From positions 1 through 8,689 of the forward strand of contig JARRNO010000181.1 of NCBI GenBank assembly GCA_037384885.1: DNA of 8,689 bases, in the 5' to 3' direction. The DNA is from JARRNO01 sp037384885 (GTDB taxonomy: Bacteria > Acidobacteriota > UBA4820 > DSQY01). Shown piece after piece: positions 1 through 5,739 of this stretch. The notes beneath the pieces were generated by a model. It was given only the letters and a program-made list of their open reading frames with translations. It searched no databases and had not been told where the DNA came from. Positions within the stretch are counted from its first letter, which is position 1; every line of letters starts with the position of its first letter. Made by a program: the position numbers and the translations under genes.

Positions 1-83
1 AGGATAGGAAGTGAGGAAGCAAGGCAGCGGTATCCATCCGTCAGGCTCATGAGTGGCCTTTTAAGTTCTAAAGCGCCCTTTTC

Positions 84-1121
84 TTACTGCATGGCTCCAG
101 ATGCCGCTTTTTCGTCCAGCGCACCAGGAGTCCGCCAGAAGAATATTTCCATGGGATACGAACTTAGGAAGAAACTATCTTCTAGACTCATCGAGAAAAG
201 TACTGGAAAGAACATTTTCGCGTAGGCGACACCAACGACGTCTCCGTGAAGGAGGTAGACTGCCGCCACGACAAAATCGGGATATGGACTTTGGGGTCCC
301 ACGAACATGGGAGCAAACGAGGAATATCGCCCCTCGCTCACTCTGAGTAGCATGACCTTGTCGGCCGCCAGCTTTCCCCTCATGCAAATCAAGTTGTCTG
401 TTGAACCCTGCCCCCCAAATCCTTCTATGGGGCTGTAACTGAACTCTTTCAGTTCCCAAGATCCCTGGCGCATCCCCTTCAAGAGAGTGTTGCATACCTT
501 CTCCACGTCCTGTTTGGTTTTCACATGGTGGAGCGCCTTGTAGAACTGATTCTGAACAACAAGCCAGCGGTCGAGATACGCCAGCAATTTCGGGTCCTGT
601 TTGGCGCGGATTTCTTCGATACTCTCTGTGTCTCCTGGTAGACAGGTCACGAATCGGGTGTTAAAGACACTGATGCTGTAAAGACAACAGGCGCCGCCCT
701 TCTGGTCGAAGAGGACGGCGCACGCGACGTAGCGTCCATCCGGACGAATTTGCAGAATTTCTCGATATGGCCCCTTGAAGACTTTCTCTCCATGGAAGGG
801 CCGGGGAAGGGGTCCGGGCCAGGGCTTCGGTTCCATGACCAGGGTAAAGCGCAGCCCGCACATGGGCGGCATCGCTTCGAGATTGGCCTTGATCTGCGAG
901 GCCGTCTGGCCGTAGCGCACTGCGTCATGTTCAAAAAGCCAACTCAGGGGGTATGGATAGACCGGGGCGCCGATGGGCGACTCCGGTGCTGCGGGAAAGC
1001 TGACTTTCTCAGGGTCCTGAAGGTCTTTGAAACGCTTGTATCCCTCACATGAGACCAAAGTAATCCCTACGAGGGACATGACTCCAAACCCCAGCAACAA
1101 TCTGTAAAGATTTTTTCTCAT
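84..1121 (-). CDS. Putative outer-membrane or periplasmic lipoprotein of unknown function (about 345 aa)
   Basis: The N-terminus is a lipoprotein signal: basic MRKNLYR, a hydrophobic stretch, then a lipobox L-V-S-C ending at Cys25, followed by a soluble domain of about 320 residues with no further membrane helix. This suggests a lipid-anchored envelope protein. The Glu after the Cys favours outer-membrane sorting if Lol rules apply. I do not recognise a domain. There is a Pro/Trp-rich stretch at about 95-112 and a Cys pair in KGGACCLYS. I prefer the ATG at 1121. A GTG one codon upstream (1124) is possible. No good Shine-Dalgarno lies directly upstream, but a short leader ORF ends as TGATG on this ATG, which suggests translational coupling. 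It is the last gene of the minus-strand set, with no obvious terminator in bases 1-83. Function unknown; confident that it is a real gene. Confidence 0.85.
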   Translation of the reverse strand: MRKNLYRLLLGFGVMSLVGITLVSCEGYKRFKDLQDPEKVSFPAAPESPIGAPVYPYPLSWLFEHDAVRYGQTASQIKANLEAMPPMCGLRFTLVMEPKPWPGPLPRPFHGEKVFKGPYREILQIRPDGRYVACAVLFDQKGGACCLYSISVFNTRFVTCLPGDTESIEEIRAKQDPKLLAYLDRWLVVQNQFYKALHHVKTKQDVEKVCNTLLKGMRQGSWELKEFSYSPIEGFGGQGSTDNLICMRGKLAADKVMLLRVSEGRYSSFAPMFVGPQSPYPDFVVAAVYLLHGDVVGVAYAKMFFPVLFSMSLEDSFFLSSYPMEIFFWRTPGALDEKAASGAMQ

Positions 1122-1165
1122 CACCGCCGCCGGGGGCAGCCGGACCTGCGGGCATCTTTATGCAT
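1121..1165 (-). CDS. Possible 14-codon leader ORF coupled to the downstream lipoprotein gene
   Basis: Inside the duplicated leader, the sequence GGGAGGGAATTGGCG precedes an ATG at 1165, giving good SD spacing. It opens a 14-residue ORF (MHKDARRSGCPRRR). Its TGA shares its A with the ATG of the lipoprotein gene at 1121 (TGATG), the usual signature of translational re-initiation. The peptide is rich in Arg and has no recognisable regulatory codon run, so attenuation of the amino-acid-operon type is not indicated. In the other leader copy the equivalent SD/ATG is the start of the interrupted gene. The ORF may therefore be a functional coupling device or only a remnant of a duplicated gene start. 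Confidence 0.35.
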   Translation of the reverse strand: MHKDARRSGCPRRR

Positions 1166-1228
1166 CGCCAATTCCCTCCCCCATCCCTGAAACTCACGTC
1201 ATTACGTTAGGCACATCCTAGCACAATG
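1163..1228 (-). repeat. Duplicated gene leader, copy 1 (upstream of the lipoprotein gene)
   Basis: Positions 1181-1228 match 2599-2646 at 46 of 48 bases by eye. The similarity continues, with a 4-base length difference in the C/G-rich SD region, to an ATG at 1163-1165. The copy contains an imperfect inverted repeat, GTTAGG-CACAT-CCTAGC on the plus strand: 6 bp with one G.T wobble. One of the two differences between the copies (CACAT against CACAC) falls in its loop, so the stem is unchanged. The minus strand shows no convincing -35/-10 pair. Confidence 0.85.
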
Positions 1229-1240
1229 CGGCGGACGGTT

Positions 1241-1759
1241 TTATCCACCGGGCTGCCCGTGCGTGCGCACCACGACCTTCATGGGCGTTCGAGCGCGGGG
1301 CCTCATCCAACTGTCCACGTCGCGTGTGAAGCGGATTTCCAGGCGATGGCCCGGCAGCCGGGTGTACGCCCAGTTGTTACCCGGGCAGCCCGAGCCGCCG
1401 GGAAGGGGCGACACGGCGGGGTAGGGCTTGCCCTCCATGGCGTAAAGCGCCCGGTCGGCGAGTTGGAAGGAGATCCCGCAAATAATGGCACGATTCCAGA
1501 CGCAGTAAACATCGAAAATCTTAATGTCCCCTCCCACATGCCAGCCAGGCAGGACCAGCCTGCCTTCAAAGTCGGCGGGACGAAACGGACAGTCGGGAAA
1601 TTTTTCCAGCTCTGCAAAAACAACCGCCTTGCGCCTCAAAATCTGGATCAGGTCCAGGCGAATCAATGGAAATTCCAACTTCCTCCAGCCAGGTTCTGAC
1701 GCGTACATTCCCAGAAGACCAGGCGCCTCCTGGGCCCTGTATTGAGACCAGGCATCGAA
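1241..1759 (-). pseudogene. C-terminal part of the interrupted membrane-anchored gene, downstream of an in-frame TAG
   Basis: This stretch continues in exactly the same frame as the upstream gene, directly after the TAG at 1760-1762, for 172 codons to a TAA. The residues look like real protein: FDAWSQYRAQEAPGLLG, then a mixed hydrophobic/charged segment (LIRLDLIQILRRKAVVFAEL) and a Cys-, Gly- and Pro-bearing tail. The first ATG inside it (1708) has no Shine-Dalgarno, so an independent gene is unlikely. A single CAG-to-TAG change would restore a continuous 448-residue protein. It could be translated only by readthrough or re-initiation; otherwise it is a dead 3' end. A sequencing error is also possible. 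Confidence 0.65.
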
Positions 1760-2587
1760 CTAGAGCGAATTCACAAGCTGCCCCTTGAGCTCCAGGTTGT
1801 GTACGTCCCGCTCCCACTGCTGAGACGGAATGGGAACTTTCGGAAGCAATACGGCTTGACGGCGGGCCATGACGACGGCCACCAGGCAGCTGATGGTCTC
1901 GTTTCTGCGGCCGAAGGCGAGCACCAGGTTCCACGCCGCCCTGACGTAGGTCACAGCTTCTCCATGTTTTCCCATCGTTTCGAGGGAAAGCGCCCGCGCC
2001 CAGAGAAGCTGATGCAGCTTGCCGGCCGCCATGAGGTCCGGAATATAGAAGCTGTGAAACGAGTCCGGAGTGAACTTCCATCGGGGCTTATCGGAACCGT
2101 TCAGGATATCCCTCGCCTTTTCCAACGCGGCCGCCTGTGCGGCCAGGGTTTTCACCACAGGTGGAGGAGGGGGCTCCGCATCGCTTTCGGGGTCGTGATA
2201 GGCCCGGCGTACATAATCTTCGACCTCCCAGATATTGACTGCTGTCGGATCGGGTTCCTCCAACGTGGAAACATTCCGTCGTATTGGTTTGGAGCCTAAA
2301 CCGATTGATATGTTGAGCCCCAGGGGCTTGATGCATTCGTCCAGTTCGGAAGCGGCGCGGTTTGCCGGTTCCGGTCTGTACCGGGCGTCCAGGGTTTCGA
2401 TGGAAGGCAGCGTCTTCTTCCAGGCCGCATCGAGTTCGGCCCGTCTGCTGTGCAGCATCGCCTGGGCGGCCAGCCAATACGCGGACAGAATAAGCAGCAC
2501 AGTCGCGATGAGCCCCAGGACGATCCCGCCCGCCCAACGCAGGAGCGGCCGAAGGACGTGGTGAATTGTGTTTTCATTCTCTTCCAT
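1760..2587 (-). CDS. Membrane-anchored protein of unknown function, N-terminal part (275 aa before TAG)
   Basis: I chose the ATG at 2587 because the sequence GGGGGAATTATTG in front of it gives a well-spaced Shine-Dalgarno. An upstream ATG at 2602 lies within that G-rich motif. Residues about 15-38 form one transmembrane helix (GGIVLGLIATVLLILSAYWL) after a short cytoplasmic end, so most of the protein is probably periplasmic. A mostly helical, charged region follows (RRAELDAAWKKTLPSIETLD), then a Pro run (PPPPP) near residue 140 and a helix-rich segment with Trp and Arg. The reading frame is cut by TAG at 1760-1762, and another 172 codons continue in frame beyond it. I cannot assign a family. 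The gene lies between two copies of one leader sequence, so recombination between them would remove it cleanly. Confidence 0.75.
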   Translation of the reverse strand: MEENENTIHHVLRPLLRWAGGIVLGLIATVLLILSAYWLAAQAMLHSRRAELDAAWKKTLPSIETLDARYRPEPANRAASELDECIKPLGLNISIGLGSKPIRRNVSTLEEPDPTAVNIWEVEDYVRRAYHDPESDAEPPPPPVVKTLAAQAAALEKARDILNGSDKPRWKFTPDSFHSFYIPDLMAAGKLHQLLWARALSLETMGKHGEAVTYVRAAWNLVLAFGRRNETISCLVAVVMARRQAVLLPKVPIPSQQWERDVHNLELKGQLVNSL

Positions 2588-2646
2588 CAATAATTCCCCC
2601 ATCCCTGAAACTCAAGTCATTACGTTAGGCACACCCTAGCACAATG
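2585..2646 (-). repeat. Duplicated gene leader, copy 2 (upstream of the interrupted gene)
   Basis: This is the second copy of the ~65-nt leader and is near identical to 1163-1228. It carries the inverted repeat GTTAGG-CACAC-CCTAGC (plus-strand sense, 2624-2640). On the minus strand it runs into the SD and the ATG at 2587 that starts the interrupted gene. The two copies lie in the same orientation, 1418 bp apart, and both sit in intergenic gaps just after a gene end. This position argues for a duplicated 5' region rather than a mobile element. Confidence 0.85.
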
Positions 2647-2689
2647 GCAGCAAACCCCGAGGCTTATTCATACCTTTAAGCTCCCATCC

Positions 2690-3322
2690 TCAAGACGAAG
2701 GCTTCTGCTCGGTTTCGTCTTTGCGAAGAGCCCTGTCCACTCGTTCAAAATGGAAATAGGACACCCCCCTTTCATCGCCGGAGGTGGGAAAGGCCTCCGG
2801 ATCGTCTTCATACTTCTTGACGAACTTCTTCAGTTCTGAGGTGCGAGCCGTTAAGAACAGAAGGCCGTTGGCCGTCTTTTTGAATGAGACGGGACACTTC
2901 CCCGCCTTGATCAGGGAGTCCAGCCATTTTGTAGACATGGACGACAGCGAGAGCGCGTCCTTGTACAGGTTGACCTTCCAAAAGCTGTGCAAGGCAATAA
3001 AATGCGCCCCGTAAAACGACTTGGGGTGAAGCGCGTCGCTGCGTTGGGGTGTCAGCTCGAGAAACAGGTGTGCGCCGATCTTGCCCAGCGTGGCCTCAAA
3101 CTTAGCGGGCGGTTGTTCTTCAATATGGACTTGCACACTGTACCGTCCGGTCGATTTGTCAAAAGGACGAATCGCAAATGTCGCTTCCGTGTTTCGCCAG
3201 GTTCCCACCAGCGAAGGCTCGTACACGCCGTCCTTGAGCGTGAAAAGGGGATTCAACGTCAGCGTACATCCCGTGGCCGCCAGCACCGTGCAGGCCAGTA
3301 GAATTTTGAGAATTTTTTCCAT
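2690..3322 (-). CDS. Lipoprotein of the 'LNPLFT...LVGTW' hypothetical family (210 aa)
   Basis: The start is the ATG at 3322. It has a strong SD (GGAGGAAGGG, 3330-3339) and opens a typical lipoprotein signal MEKILKILLACTVLAATGC, with Cys19 as the lipidation site. The frame stays open upstream to 3460, but those residues overlap the previous gene and would bury the signal peptide. After the Cys comes TLTLNPLFTLKDGVYEPSL, then VGTW. This matches from memory a widespread family of uncharacterised lipoproteins with 'LNPLYT..D..F.P.LVGTW' near the N-terminus, followed by a beta-rich, lipocalin-like domain. The FEATLGKIGAHLFLEL segment and the late KVNLYKDALSL segment fit that pattern. The C-terminus is charged. 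Family membership is likely; function is unknown. Confidence 0.88.
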   Translation of the reverse strand: MEKILKILLACTVLAATGCTLTLNPLFTLKDGVYEPSLVGTWRNTEATFAIRPFDKSTGRYSVQVHIEEQPPAKFEATLGKIGAHLFLELTPQRSDALHPKSFYGAHFIALHSFWKVNLYKDALSLSSMSTKWLDSLIKAGKCPVSFKKTANGLLFLTARTSELKKFVKKYEDDPEAFPTSGDERGVSYFHFERVDRALRKDETEQKPSS

Positions 3323-3434
3323 GTCGATTCCCTTCCTCCAGGTCTTTGAAAAAGTTCGCAGGGAATTTTCGGTGTTGGGCGTGATCGGATGCACCCGCGC
3401 CTCGACCTGACGACTCAGCGGGGGCGCCGCCGGC

Positions 3435-3791
3435 CTAATGCGTTTGAAACAGCCGTGCAAACAAGAGGCGCTTCACGTGCATATCTTTGTCCAAGTCGAC
3501 TGCAACCATGAGCCATTCCACGTCGGTGCCTCGCATGCCCACTTTCCGGCGGCCGATCACCGTGTTCATTCCCTTGTTGTAGAAATAGGCGAATTCATAT
3601 TTGGCAAGAACCTTTTCCGCTTCCGCGCGCGGCATGCCGGTGACGATTCCTCGCTTCATGACCGCCCTGTAGTCGATGGGTTCGCCGGCCCGCACGTTCA
3701 GGCTCGCGATCCCCGTAAGCGGAGCGATAAGAAGGGTCAGAATGAAAACGCGGATATAGCTGGAAATGAACGGATGGCTGCGATTGAACAT
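3435..3791 (-). CDS. Small exported protein, possibly BamE-like (118 aa)
   Basis: It is the first gene of the minus-strand set. Its ATG at 3791 is preceded by SD GGGAGGG (3796-3802) with correct spacing, about 38 nt below a predicted transcription start. The N-terminus is a signal peptide or anchor (basic MFNRSHPFISSYIR, then VFILTLLIAPLTGIASL) with a plausible cleavage site after VRA-G. The mature part is about 80 residues. It contains GMPRAEAEKVLAKYEF followed by a strand-like tail with LMVAVDLDKD. This loosely resembles the 'G(M/S)xxxEVxxLLG' helix and following beta strands of BamE/SmpA-type domains. That likeness is weak, there is no lipobox, and the function should be treated as unknown. 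It ends in TAG, which shows TAG is an ordinary stop here. Confidence 0.8.
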   Translation of the reverse strand: MFNRSHPFISSYIRVFILTLLIAPLTGIASLNVRAGEPIDYRAVMKRGIVTGMPRAEAEKVLAKYEFAYFYNKGMNTVIGRRKVGMRGTDVEWLMVAVDLDKDMHVKRLLFARLFQTH

Positions 3792-3835
3792 GGATCCCTC
3801 CCTTAATAATACCCCTGTTTCAAAATGGTGCTTGC

Positions 3836-3844
3836 ATTATACCA
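3836..3844 (-). promoter_or_regulatory. Extended -10 promoter of the minus-strand gene set
   Basis: Read on the minus strand, the sequence is TGG-TATAAT: a perfect -10 hexamer with the TGn extension. No good -35 hexamer is present at 16-18 bp, as is usual for extended -10 promoters. The transcription start would fall near 3829, leaving a leader of about 38 nt before the ATG at 3791. Confidence 0.65.
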
Positions 3845-3850
3845 CCGGTG
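3843..3850. other. 8-bp palindrome overlapping the minus-strand promoter
   Basis: CACCGGTG is its own reverse complement and abuts the TG of the extended -10, between the two divergent promoters. It could be half of a regulator site, but a perfect 8-mer also arises by chance, so this is only a candidate operator. Confidence 0.3.
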
Positions 3851-3877
3851 CGTGGGAGGCTTCCGCGCCAACGGCCA

Positions 3878-3886
3878 TGCTACAAT
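3878..3886 (+). promoter_or_regulatory. Candidate extended -10 promoter for the plus-strand membrane-protein gene
   Basis: The sequence TGC-TACAAT is a TGn extension plus a five-of-six match to TATAAT, 55 bp before the ATG at 3941. The -35 region (about 3858-3863) is poor. It lies back to back with the minus-strand promoter, roughly 40 bp apart. Confidence 0.5.
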
Positions 3887-3940
3887 AAGGCCATCCAATT
3901 CGCTCAACGTCTGAGTCAACGCTGCTGTTGGGGGGGCGGC

Positions 3941-4450
3941 ATGGGTGAACGTGCAAGACCGGGGATCCGCACGGTGGGCGCCGTGTTTTTCGGCTACGTC
4001 GCGGCCTGCTCGCTGTTCAACACGTGGTTGTGGCACCTGGCGTTTTCCAAAGGGTACCCCATTCGAGGCATTGAACCGGTCGGTCTTCACGATCTTCTGT
4101 TTTATGTCCAGGTGCCGGGGCTGACGATCACCCTTCTCATCGTGATTCTCTTTGCCCTGGAGCACCGCGGGTGGCGCGCCCTGTGGCTGCAAACCTATCT
4201 GGGGACCCTCGGTCTCTTCGCCAAGTTATTGCTCACCATGGCCTTTGTCCTGGAGCCCATGAGCGGTGCGACCTATGGGTGGTACAAGGGCCACCATGTT
4301 CAGCAAGCCCTGCCGCCTGTTCGCCTGGATGTTGACTTCGCCTGGGGTCTCTTTATAGCCGACTGCTGCTTCTGTCTCGCTATTACGATTTTGTGGACGG
4401 TCGCCGAGCGGATCGTGGATTGGCGGCGGGTGCGCTTGTGGGCCCATTAG
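3941..4450 (+). CDS. Four-helix integral membrane protein of unknown function (169 aa)
   Basis: The protein has four hydrophobic helices: residues about 12-32 (TVGAVFFGYVAACSLFNTW), 49-70 (LLFYVQVPGLTITLLIVILF), 78-102 (LGTLGLFAKLLLTMAFVL) and 134-157 (FAWGLFIADCCFCLAITILW). A polar loop with HH (KGHHVQQ) lies between helices 3 and 4. I chose the ATG at 3941 after a G-rich tract (3930-3936). The frame is open back to 3848, but those residues have no good ribosome site and include the promoter region. It ends in TAG at 4448-4450, directly in front of the phosphatidyltransferase, so the two are probably co-transcribed. I recognise no family. The pairing hints at a lipid-related job, but that is inference from position only. 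Confidence 0.75.
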   Translation: MGERARPGIRTVGAVFFGYVAACSLFNTWLWHLAFSKGYPIRGIEPVGLHDLLFYVQVPGLTITLLIVILFALEHRGWRALWLQTYLGTLGLFAKLLLTMAFVLEPMSGATYGWYKGHHVQQALPPVRLDVDFAWGLFIADCCFCLAITILWTVAERIVDWRRVRLWAH

Positions 4451-4937
4451 CGGAAAAACGTTTTGGACGCTCACCGACGCCTTTGACGGCATCCTCGCCC
4501 GCCGAGTGGGGACGGCGACCCCATGGCTCCGGCGTGCGGACAGCTTCGTGGACATGGTGTTCTACATCTTCGCCGGCATCCTCGTCGTCTTCCGCTATCC
4601 CCAGGCGCTGCGGAGCTACTGGCCGGGGATCGCCGCCGTCGTTCTTCTCGAAATCGTTCACGCACTGTTTGACCACGTGAAATTCGGCCGGCAGGCGGCC
4701 TACCACATGTGGTCGGCCAAGATCTGGGGATTGGCGCTGTTGTTTGGGTTTTCCGAGGTTTTTCTCACGGGCCGCGCCGGGGTGTTGTTTGCGGTCGCCG
4801 TCGCGGCCGGCATGGTGACCGACACGGAAGGGCTTGTGGCTTCGTTCATTCTTCCCGAATGGCGGCACGACGTGCCGAGCATTGTCCACGCCGTCAGGAT
4901 TCGGCGCGCATGGGCCGGGCGCGGCACGATACCGTGA
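4446..4937 (+). CDS. CDP-alcohol phosphatidyltransferase, start unclear or N-terminus lost
   Basis: This family transfers a phosphatidyl group from CDP-diacylglycerol to an alcohol in the membrane to make phospholipids. The catalytic signature D-x2-D-G-x2-A-R-x8-G-x3-D-x3-D is visible in codons 4476-4553: TDAFDGILAR, eight residues, then L-RRA-D-SFV-D. All four aspartates are present; the Gly of the signature is Leu. Hydrophobic helices follow (YIFAGILVVF, PGIAAVVLLEIVHALF, WGLALLFGFSEVFL, VLFAVAVAAG), with the KFGRQAAYHMWSAK and TEGLVASFILPEWR segments I associate with one subgroup. The frame is open back to a TAG at 4356, but the only ATG/GTG/TTG near the N-terminus is the GTG at 4506, which would cut away DG..AR. 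I give 4446 (ATT) as a nominal start. The usual first helix before the motif is absent, so the gene may be 5'-truncated or frameshifted. Confidence 0.75.
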   Translation: MSGKTFWTLTDAFDGILARRVGTATPWLRRADSFVDMVFYIFAGILVVFRYPQALRSYWPGIAAVVLLEIVHALFDHVKFGRQAAYHMWSAKIWGLALLFGFSEVFLTGRAGVLFAVAVAAGMVTDTEGLVASFILPEWRHDVPSIVHAVRIRRAWAGRGTIP

Positions 4938-5029
4938 GGTTTCCCGGATTGGCGCACCATTTCGACTGCACTCCCGATCAATTGCTGGATAGACTGCCGG
5001 AGTTCAAGCGAATCTACAAGCCCTTGTGA
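4910..5029 (+). CDS. Possible 39-aa ORF overlapping the phosphatidyltransferase end
   Basis: An ATG at 4910 opens MGRARHDTVRFPGLAHHFDC, followed by TPDQLLDRLPEFKRIYKPL. It overlaps the end of the phosphatidyltransferase gene by 28 bases in another frame. Downstream of the overlap the composition is protein-like (LLDRLPEFKRIYKP). There is no clear Shine-Dalgarno. It could be a small real gene, or what remains of a longer C-terminus after a frameshift. Weak support. Confidence 0.2.
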   Translation: MGRARHDTVRFPGLAHHFDCTPDQLLDRLPEFKRIYKPL

Positions 5030-5134
5030 TGCGACGCCAGGGCTGTGAGCCACGCGTTCACCGGTCTCATTCCAGGTTTACTCCAAGTGGAAGATCTCGA
5101 ACATGTTCCTCCGCACCCTGGCAGCCGCCGGGTC

Positions 5135-5142
5135 TATATATT
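5135..5142 (+). promoter_or_regulatory. Weak candidate -10 region before the membrane-anchored gene
   Basis: TATATATT is an isolated AT-rich patch in GC-rich DNA, 24 bp before the ATG at 5167. No -35 match stands at 16-18 bp. It is suggestive only because of the composition change and position. Confidence 0.25.
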
Positions 5143-5166
5143 TAACAATGAGAGATGGAGGGGACA

Positions 5167-5631
5167 ATGGGACTGAAGCCAGGCGCCGTTACCATCAGGA
5201 ATTCGCTGGTGATCGCATCGGTGGCGGCGGTGATTGTTTTGACGGTTGTGGGAGCCGCGTTCATCGCACTTGGGCCGCCGGCGGATTTCTTTAGAATCAG
5301 GAGCGCGCCGAAAACCTATGAAAAAACCCGTTTGGAAGATGTGTTACGGGATCTTGAAGGAAGCAAAGTCATCCCAGCGGGGACCTCTTGGGAGAAGGAA
5401 GCCCTGAAAGATAAAAGGGTGACGGTAAGGTGGTCCACGCCGACAGACTGGGAAACCCTGTATATCCTTGCAAAAAAGGCTGGCGTGGAGATTCATTTCC
5501 CGGTCTCGGTCGAGGGACGTATCCTCGGACCGGTCAGCATCAGAAGCGCGCCGTTCGACCGGGGCCGGCTGGTGCCCCATGGGCCTGGACGGTCTGTGCC
5601 TCCCAAACCGGCGGAGAAGGCGACCGTCTGA
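5167..5631 (+). CDS. Single-pass membrane-anchored protein with an STN-like domain (154 aa)
   Basis: The ATG at 5167 is preceded by SD GGAGGGG (5157-5163); an in-frame ATG at 5155 would overlap that SD and is less likely. Residues about 12-36 form one hydrophobic helix (SLVIASVAAVIVLTVVGAAF), giving a signal anchor with the rest in the periplasm. The mature part has the order TRLEDVLRDLEG, RVTVRWSTPTDWETLYILAK, KAGVEIHF, VEGRILGPVSIRS. This resembles the beta-alpha-beta pattern 'v.v......a...la...g....f...v.g.vs' of secretin/TonB short N-terminal (STN) modules, but no secretin is present. The tail is basic and Pro-rich. A strong terminator follows 17 bp after the stop, so the gene closes its transcription unit. 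The domain call is an inference from pattern only. Confidence 0.75.
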   Translation: MGLKPGAVTIRNSLVIASVAAVIVLTVVGAAFIALGPPADFFRIRSAPKTYEKTRLEDVLRDLEGSKVIPAGTSWEKEALKDKRVTVRWSTPTDWETLYILAKKAGVEIHFPVSVEGRILGPVSIRSAPFDRGRLVPHGPGRSVPPKPAEKATV

Positions 5632-5648
5632 GGGGATGCCTTGCGCCC

Positions 5649-5674
5649 GGCTGCAAAGCAGCCATTTTCATTCT
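5649..5674 (+). terminator. Intrinsic terminator after the membrane-anchored gene
   Basis: A perfect 6-bp GC-rich stem, GGCTGC-AAA-GCAGCC (5649-5663), is followed at once by a T-rich run (ATTTTCATTCT). It begins 17 bp after the stop codon of the preceding plus-strand gene. This is the usual layout of a Rho-independent terminator. Confidence 0.65.
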
Positions 5675-5739
5675 ATGCTATGCTGTCCCCAGCAAAATTG
5701 AGAAAGGCTTCGGAGAGAGGGTGTTCGGTGCAGACGTAA

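Noticed and set aside
20..66. Terminator-like stem (AGGC...GCCT followed by TTTT) on the plus strand
   Set aside because: The stem is only about 4 bp, and no plus-strand gene ends before it.
1226..1699. Plus-strand open frame opposite the 3' part of the interrupted gene
   Set aside because: No SD or signal. The minus frame continues the upstream gene exactly in phase, which is the simpler explanation.
1760..1762. Genome-wide recoding of TAG (for example pyrrolysine or alternate code)
   Set aside because: Two adjacent genes end at TAG as a normal stop, and no tRNA or synthetase evidence lies in the window.
1742..2299. Plus-strand open frame of 185 codons opposite the interrupted gene
   Set aside because: The minus strand has the SD, membrane helix and leader repeat. 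The plus frame has none of these and reads as low-complexity shadow sequence.
2599..2646. Promoter inside the duplicated leader
   Set aside because: The best -35/-10 match (TTGTGC and TAATGA, 16 bp apart) agrees at only 3 and 2 positions.
1163..2646. Insertion sequence bounded by the direct repeats
   Set aside because: The enclosed gene is not a transposase, there are no terminal inverted repeats, and the copies are aligned to gene starts.
3323..3460. N-terminal extension of the 'LNPLFT' lipoprotein to 3460
   Set aside because: It overlaps the previous gene, lacks an SD and would put 46 residues before an obvious lipoprotein signal with its own strong SD.
5041..5051. Terminator GGCT-GTG-AGCC after the phosphatidyltransferase region
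   Set aside because: The stem is only 4 bp and there is no T-run behind it.
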